Source: Erpetoichthys calabaricus
Taxonomy: Eukaryota; Chordata; Cladistia; Polypteriformes; Polypteridae
NCBI RefSeq assembly: GCF_900747795.2
Contig: NC_041402.2
Location: 187,483,375 to 187,547,374 of the forward strand
DNA: 64,000 nucleotides
Direction of reading: 5' to 3'
Part shown: positions 59,301 through 64,000 of the stretch, in pieces
How the letters are laid out: each line of letters starts with the position of its first letter
Numbering within the stretch: the stretch's first letter is position 1
The notes under the pieces: generated by a model
Databases searched by the model: none
What the model was told of the DNA's origin: nothing
What the model saw: only the letters and a program-made list of their open reading frames with translations
Position numbers and translations under genes: made by a program

Positions 59301-62300
59301 CTACAACTTTGGCCACTGAAGGAGGGGATTGCTCTACAGTTCTTGTCCTGTCTGTCCCCTCTAAATGGCCTGCTAGACGCAACTGGTTCTTTTGGGCTGT
59401 GATAGGGCTTTGAGGAGCACCTTCCTCTTTTGGAGGAGAGGAAGTAGCTGGTCGTGATACAGGGCTCACTAGCTGCTGTGGTGTAATAGTCACATGAGTC
59501 TTAGCAGGGCAAGGACTAAGAGAGGATGTGCTATGTCGTCTAGAACCAATTTTCTTCAGACTTGAGTTGAGCAGGGGGTCTCCAACCGTCACAATCTCAT
59601 GCATCACTGGCGTGGGGCTTCCTATGAGGAAACAGACAAACAGATTGAAGAGGGTCACCCCTTCTTCCCACCCTGATAATCCTTCTAAACAGTTACATAT
59701 TGGGACTTAAAATTCTTCCTATTCAGTTGTGTGCCAGCACCAACCACAGTTCATTTGCTTTCTTGAGTAAGAGTTGCTGGACGGTTGTATGCTGGCTGCC
59801 CTGCTGATCAATGTAACAAGAAAATCATGAAAAAAGAAAGCAAATGTTCATGATCCACTGTGATTTTCTAAACAAAGGACCACAGAAAACTGTAGCACCT
59901 TGGAGATCTCCAAATATAAGCTTAGGGTTATTTTGGACATTTCAAGTACACAGGAATGGGTGAGAGCTGTGGGTTTTACTTGCCTGTTCAATTTATTCCC
60001 TTATTTTCTAAAGTCAGTGTATTTGTCTCCCAGTTTCTGATACAGTTGTTTGACTCCCTTATGACTGCAAGTATTGTTTCCAAATTTCAGTCATAAAAAA
60101 AGACTTGATATATAATACTTTTTGAAAATCTTAACCTACACTTTCAATTAACCTATTAGAAAAAAATGCAAAATTGCTTTAAAATTGAAAGATAAGCATT
60201 ACCTGCTGATGGTAGTGGCCTAGAGCCTGGAGAGCGAAGCAAGTGACCTGTTTTCCTGTTCCAGTAAGCCCCACCTGCCACTTTATGGGCTGGCTTGTTT
60301 GCTGCTGTTGGCACAGAGGCAACTGGCAGATTATCTGTGGCAAAGGAGCACATAAATTGGTTTCTGTTGTGCAAAATGGAGAAAGGTCATGTCAAAAATG
60401 CTTGCTCCAACTTACCTGTGGCTGCTGGGCTGTGACGGATGGTCCTATTGTTCTCATGTTGAACAGTGCTGTTAATGTCAGGTTCCACCACTGGAGGGCA
60501 GCAAACTACAATCTTGCATGTGTATACACAGCGCTTGCGAGCATCCTGTGTACTCCAGTACACTCGTGAGCACCTGCAAAGACAAAACGGCATAGCTAAG
60601 AGCAGAAAACGGCATCAGTGTCTGCTTGGAATTTAGCAGGTGACAACTTACTGATAGCCAACAGGGAAAAGCTTCTGCTCACAGTCCGAGAGGCTGGTTA
60701 GAATCCCAAGGCAATCAATTTTCATGGAGCCTGCAAACAAACGTGAAACAATAATGAAGCTTCTAGAGACCAGGCCAGGACTGTCTGCTATGTTCGACAT
60801 TGAGTAGGAGGATGGGCACACTCACCTATCATTATTCGTATATTCTCTGGCTCCAAGCCATTGAGAAATTTCCTCCTCAAACTGATGCCTTCAAAGTCAA
60901 CTAAAATTCGCCGACTAACCTCAAACCCAGAGTCAGAAAGAACCTGGAAAGAGCAAGCATAATGAGGCAAGCAAAGCTAAAAATGAAGGGCATGGCTTGT
61001 AGTCAATGGATGGATACTTACCTCCCCTTTGACTAAATCACGATGCCGCTGGCAGTAGACCTTTTTGTCCTCCAGGAAGACACAGTTCTTTAACCGGGCA
61101 CACATAAAGTGGTAATTACTGGTGCAAGATGTTAGGCAACAGCCAACTGTGGCACCAGGACGCTGGCAGTGCTCACATCGCTAAGAAAAAAAGACAGATG
61201 TGTCCAAATTAGCATTTCTCACAACCACAGTTCCTTAAAACACGATACTATCAATAAATGGAATAATTTCCTTAGCACTGGAATTAACCCACACCTCTGT
61301 TCAAACAAAGAGGGGAATAAGGCTGGATTTTAGTTGCATTTCTTCCTTTCACTTTGACACTCACATCTGACTTGCTCCAGGAACTTTTCTCCTCCCTGCA
61401 ACACAACGTCTAGAAGATAATTTAAGAAAACACTTACCAGTTGCTTTCCCCGCACCACTGCCATGTGTACATTCTTCAAAGAGCCATCGTCATCTTCAAA
61501 AACCTCTGCTGACCATAGGGCACAATTGACATGCGTCCACTCATTCTGGCCAATATAGAGTAGCCGGCCGCCATCCTGCAGGAAAGGAACAAAGCAAGGT
61601 CAATCTAAATTGCTTTGACAGGAGTAGGTGGTAGAGAAAAGTACTGTATTTCACACTCACATTGCTGTTGTCATCACCATACTTCAAACACAGCACACAC
61701 TGCCGGTCATCATCCACTCCAGGTGGTGGGGCTAACTCTGGACTCTGCTCACGACTCCGATAAGAACCTAACAGTGGAGAATGAGAGAAATATCAATATT
61801 GTACCTACATGTGGGCAGAGAATGCAAACTCCTTCAACCCTGTTGCCTTTTTGTACCATGTCCATCTACTGGAGAATGGGTCGCTGAAGGAGGAGACAGA
61901 GACTCGGTGGCTTTGGGAGCTGGGATGATTTTTTTCATGACAGCGAGTAGTTCAGGCCTGCTGCCTTCTTCACGTTCCTGCAACTGTGCGTAGTTATGGT
62001 CTAGTGAGGGGGGCAGTACCGCATTTGGGTGAAGACAACTGCTGTGGGACAGATAGTAGATTAAGACTGTTAGCAACAGTCACAGTACCCCAAAACAGCT
62101 TTGTATACAACCAAGATGATTGACTCTATAGCTTAACTTCACTTACTTTGAAGAAACTTTGTTTGGTTCCCAGAATCTGGATTCTCTGACATTGAACCAC
62201 GGAAAAACTCTCTCCATTTGCTGCAATGTGGACAAGAAAATGAGAGGAATGAAGATGATAAAGCAAGATATTCAAACAAAAATGGACGTAATGATACTGT

Positions 62301-63909
62301 ACCTCTTAAATAAATGAGGACTACCACCTTGCAAAATTATGTTACCCTTGGTCTATACAAAAGTACTAGAAATGGGCTCTGCCTAAACTGTCCAACACTT
62401 TCATGCTCACCTCATGCAACGCTTTACCATTCCACCCACAATCCAAGGACCCATATGAAGTATTTGATCTCATCTGCCCTCTGAACATTTTATGGACCTA
62501 AGCCATCCAAGACTGATGGATGCACATTGGCTTTGCCCTGATCAATGTATTCTGCGAATTAGGACCTGCACATTTTACTGATTCGTACAAATTATTGAAG
62601 TATCTAACTGACCCAAAAAAAGGACTTAACTGTGGGCATGTGCGAAACAAACTAAACAAGATTCCACTGCACCCCAAGACCTCACAACCAACAGAAACCC
62701 AGAGAAAAGACTTGAGAACACTCAAAATTTTCTATAGAAATAGGAGATAAAACAGGGAACATCAACAACTGTGGCCATAATCACTAAAACAGAAGAAATC
62801 CACTAATCAACATATTTACCAACTCCACCCAACAGACTCACCCGTAAGAAGAAGGATTTCACCATGCTGTTGGCCTTTTTGTTCTCAAGTTGCCCTCCAT
62901 CACAGTTTATTGCAGTCTGGATAATTTTGACAATGTCATCACTGAACTCCAGCTGTACCAGAAAGAATTGGATAAGCGTGTCTGCAGTGACAGGATGCCT
63001 GAGGAGAGGCAAAAGAAGTTTTTCTTACCACTGAAGCATACTGGCCCTGATCCATCTTCTTCTTGACACCCTCCAGATCAAGGGGAGACTCGCACTGCGG
63101 GAGAACCTCAGTAAGCACTGGGGGATCCGGACCCTCAGGCGAGCTGCGGGATGGCAGTGTCTCCTCTGTTTCTGGGTTCAGCTCAGGAGGCTTTACTGAC
63201 TGTGGGGGTCCGGGTGGGGAAAGGGGTGGTAAGAGAGAGAGAGAGAAAGAGAGAGAGAGTGGAAGAGAGTTAATTTAAAGTGATACAGTAGACAAAGGGT
63301 CCACATCTCTCAGGTTTGGCCCTTACTTGTCGATAGCGCAACAAGTGCGTAGTGGTGCGAGAATTCAGCAATGCAGTGAGGACTCGCCGCACTGAACCCT
63401 GTAGCTCTGTCTCCAGGGCTGTTCTCCACTCTGCTGGGTGCTGGTCAGTGCAGTTGATGCACATGTAGGCGATGCTTTCAGGCAGATTAGAAAGCATTTC
63501 ATACATTTCATCTGGAAAAGTGAAGCACATTCAGAGAACAGAATATCAAGCTGGACCAAGAGCCTCCTTTCCTTGCACCATATGCCCCCACCTGTTAGAT
63601 TTTCACACTTGGCATGCACCCAGCGGTCACATTTGCCACACTGCATCATTTTGCTTTCATAGTCATCATCATCATAGCACTTGTCACACAGAGGACAAAA
63701 GTTTCCTAAGAGAGGGAGAAAAGGCATGAGAGTCCTTGGTAGATGACAATCAGAGAGATAGCAAGGTACAAAACCAAGGGCATCTCACCTTTAGCAAAGA
63801 GTTTGGCACACTCGTGGCATAGAGAAAAATCATGAGACCACTGTGCATCCCAGCCTTTGCCTGGGGTTGTGGCACCACAGCTCTTGCACCGAACACATTT
63901 CATACACAT
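47376..63909 (-). CDS. KMT2A: KMT2A (MLL1) histone H3K4 methyltransferase, 24 C-terminal coding exons
   Basis: Nuclear H3K4 methyltransferase of the MLL/COMPASS complex (with WDR5, RBBP5, ASH2L, DPY30, Menin), maintaining HOX expression. Exons: 63909-63789, 63705-63592, 63511-63327, 63199-63029, 62952-62842, 62220-62147, 62038-61857, 61767-61661, 61575-61438, 61180-61022, 60943-60826, 60730-60652, 60573-60416, 60334-60203, 59621-56141, 56062-55994, 52874-52798, 52714-52589, 52512-52438, 52358-52184, 49902-49795, 49697-49614, 47866-47737, 47651-47376. They total 6450 nt, 2149 aa plus TGA, all in phase. Order: end of PHD2, PHD3, bromodomain, extended PHD, FYRN, Taspase-1 sites, transactivation motif, FYRC, Win motif, SET, post-[21 protein letters not shown] and QVDGADD/QLDGVDD match KMT2A better than KMT2B. 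The gene continues past 64000. The acceptor at 62039-62044 is a NAGNAG pair. Confidence 0.98.
47986..48166 (-). mobile_element. Second tRNA-derived SINE family, minus orientation
   Basis: In the SINE sense the head is GGTGGTGGCTCTGAGGTTTA with B box GGTTCGAATCC. The body ends in AAAGCGCTATATAAATGCAA and AGAATTATT. It lies in a KMT2A intron. Its tail resembles that of the L2-type LINE at 49978-51935. Confidence 0.75.
48466..48702 (+). mobile_element. Helitron-like 3' end, plus orientation
   Basis: It ends with a perfect hairpin, ACCCATC-TTA-GATGGGT (48675-48691), then AACACAG and CTAG|T. The interior shares ACAAACATTTGT and CGTTCCAACAGATGGCACGT with the element at 33713-34073 in inverse orientation. 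The 5' end is not defined. Confidence 0.6.
48703..49613. other. KMT2A intron, no feature recognised
   Basis: A/T-rich intron sequence without exon or clear repeat ends. Confidence 0.4.
49978..51935 (-). mobile_element. L2-type LINE, 3' part, split by a MITE
   Basis: Minus strand: [16 protein letters not shown] (catalytic YADD, about 51870), [33 protein letters not shown]. After the MITE comes [51 protein letters not shown], then a 3' end TATAAATAAAATGTATTATT and ATT repeats. It is 5'-truncated with several breaks and lies in a KMT2A intron. Confidence 0.85.
50707..51607. mobile_element. Tigger/pogo-like MITE inserted in the LINE
   Basis: Inverted ends CAGTAATCCCTCCTCCATCG (left) and GCGATATAGCGAGGGATTACTG (right, inverse), flanked by TA (50705-50706, 51608-51609). 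LINE sequence continues on both sides. Internal repeats of TTTTAAGTATGCGAAGCAC; no transposase. Confidence 0.85.
52875..55993. other. KMT2A intron with one LINE fragment and a C-run
   Basis: Apart from the LINE fragment at 54240-54712 and a C-run at about 55555-55572, I see no exon or repeat ends in this 3.1-kb intron. Confidence 0.5.
54240..54712 (+). mobile_element. L2/Rex1-type LINE 3' fragment
   Basis: Plus strand: [40 protein letters not shown], then a 3' UTR ending TTTCCCCCCTGTGGCAAATA, AAGTTCAATCTGTCTGTC. Same family as 18053-19300 in the opposite orientation; 5'-truncated and broken. Confidence 0.75.
56141..59621 (-). other. KMT2A: Large central KMT2A exon with Taspase-1 sites and transactivation motif
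   Basis: This 3481-nt exon corresponds to the very large exon 27 of human KMT2A. Cleavage site 1, QVDGADD, is at 58554-58534 and site 2, QLDGVDD, at 58338-58318. Taspase-1 cuts after Asp to give MLL-N and MLL-C. Downstream, [20 protein letters not shown] (about 58047-57988) is the CBP/KIX-binding activation motif. Other conserved blocks are [40 protein letters not shown] and [18 protein letters not shown]. Confidence 0.95.
60203..62220 (-). other. KMT2A: KMT2A extended PHD and FYRN exons
   Basis: Exons 61767-61022 give the extended PHD finger: [69 protein letters not shown]. Exons 60943-60416 give [62 protein letters not shown]. After Taspase cleavage, FYRN pairs with FYRC. Confidence 0.9.
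62842..63909 (-). other. KMT2A: KMT2A PHD2 end, PHD3 and bromodomain exons
   Basis: Exon 63909-63789 has [20 protein letters not shown] and [14 protein letters not shown] (end of PHD2). Exon 63705-63592 opens PHD3 ([35 protein letters not shown]), which by family binds H3K4me3 and CYP33. Exons 63511-62842 carry the bromodomain region ([74 protein letters not shown]). All Cys/His ligands that I can place are kept. Confidence 0.9.
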
Positions 63910-64000
63910 CTGCATAGAAACACAGAACAGGCTTACTTATACAATGTGTCCAACCTTGCAGGTTACATCAATGATGGCTGGGACAGGTACTTTTCAGTTA
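63910..64000 (-). other. KMT2A: KMT2A intron at the window edge
   Basis: Intron upstream of the first visible exon; its acceptor CTATGCAG lies just right of 63909. The remaining PHD, CXXC and AT-hook exons must lie beyond the window. Confidence 0.7.

Noticed and set aside
62941-62998. Upstream acceptor that would lengthen the KMT2A exon ending at 62952
   Set aside because: Use of CTGGTACAG at 62953-62955 gives [11 protein letters not shown] directly after MDQGQYASV, matching the family; the longer form would insert unrelated residues.
47376-63909. KMT2B or another MLL paralogue
   Set aside because: The central exon ([35 protein letters not shown]), the Taspase-site spacing and the BUD13 neighbourhood fit KMT2A.

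Overview
The window is vertebrate nuclear DNA, most likely from a ray-finned fish. Its genes are split by many short GT-AG introns. Its repeats are Tc1-like transposons, L2/CR1/RTE-type LINEs and a tRNA-derived SINE with a (TCCA)n/(GGATG)n tail. The SINE resembles repeats I associate with bichir/reedfish (polypterid) genomes; that placement is inference.

Four host loci are readable. (1) BUD13, + strand, 755-11439: ten exons of an RES-complex splicing factor, with the first exon(s) left of the window. (2) A SAXO1/SAXO2-type axonemal microtubule protein, - strand, 11630-16102: ten exons, 475 aa, complete and tail-to-tail with BUD13. (3) An unrecognised helical protein, - strand, 29252-43258: ten inferred exons, about 313 aa, with a probable one-base frameshift in exon 9 and a GC-rich, possibly two-way promoter. 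(4) KMT2A (MLL1), - strand, 47376-63909: the last 24 coding exons, 2149 aa, from the PHD region through bromodomain, extended PHD, FYRN, both Taspase-1 sites, transactivation motif, FYRC, Win motif and SET/post-SET. Its 5' part lies beyond 64000. BUD13 and KMT2A share human 11q23, so the neighbourhood looks like conserved synteny. All exon phases in loci 1, 2 and 4 close exactly, which supports the models.

Most of the rest is mobile DNA. The BUD13 introns hold a hAT-type MITE with a perfect 8-bp target duplication and an old Tc1 copy that contains a piggyBac-like element, a LINE tail grown into an ATCT/TATAGTGCC array, and a SINE. The 16-29 kb interval holds LINE-tail arrays, a P-element-like (THAP) relic and a 2.7-kb, 74-bp-unit GC-box minisatellite. 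The 31-45 kb interval, largely intron 1 of locus 3, holds three Tc1-like elements (one with a transposase open except for a single TGA), Helitron-like ends, a solo-LTR fossil, CR1, and an RTE-type LINE. That LINE sits beside a SINE, and three copies of the same 11-bp target duplication surround the pair. KMT2A introns carry a SINE, a Helitron-like end and an L2-type LINE split by a Tigger/pogo-like MITE.

I found no CRISPR, operon or other prokaryote-style system. The most distinctive items are the minisatellite, the SINE-LINE pairs that share 3' tails, the nested Tc1, the near-intact Tc1 transposase, the GC-AG intron and RS-repeat expansion of BUD13, and the unrecognised gene.
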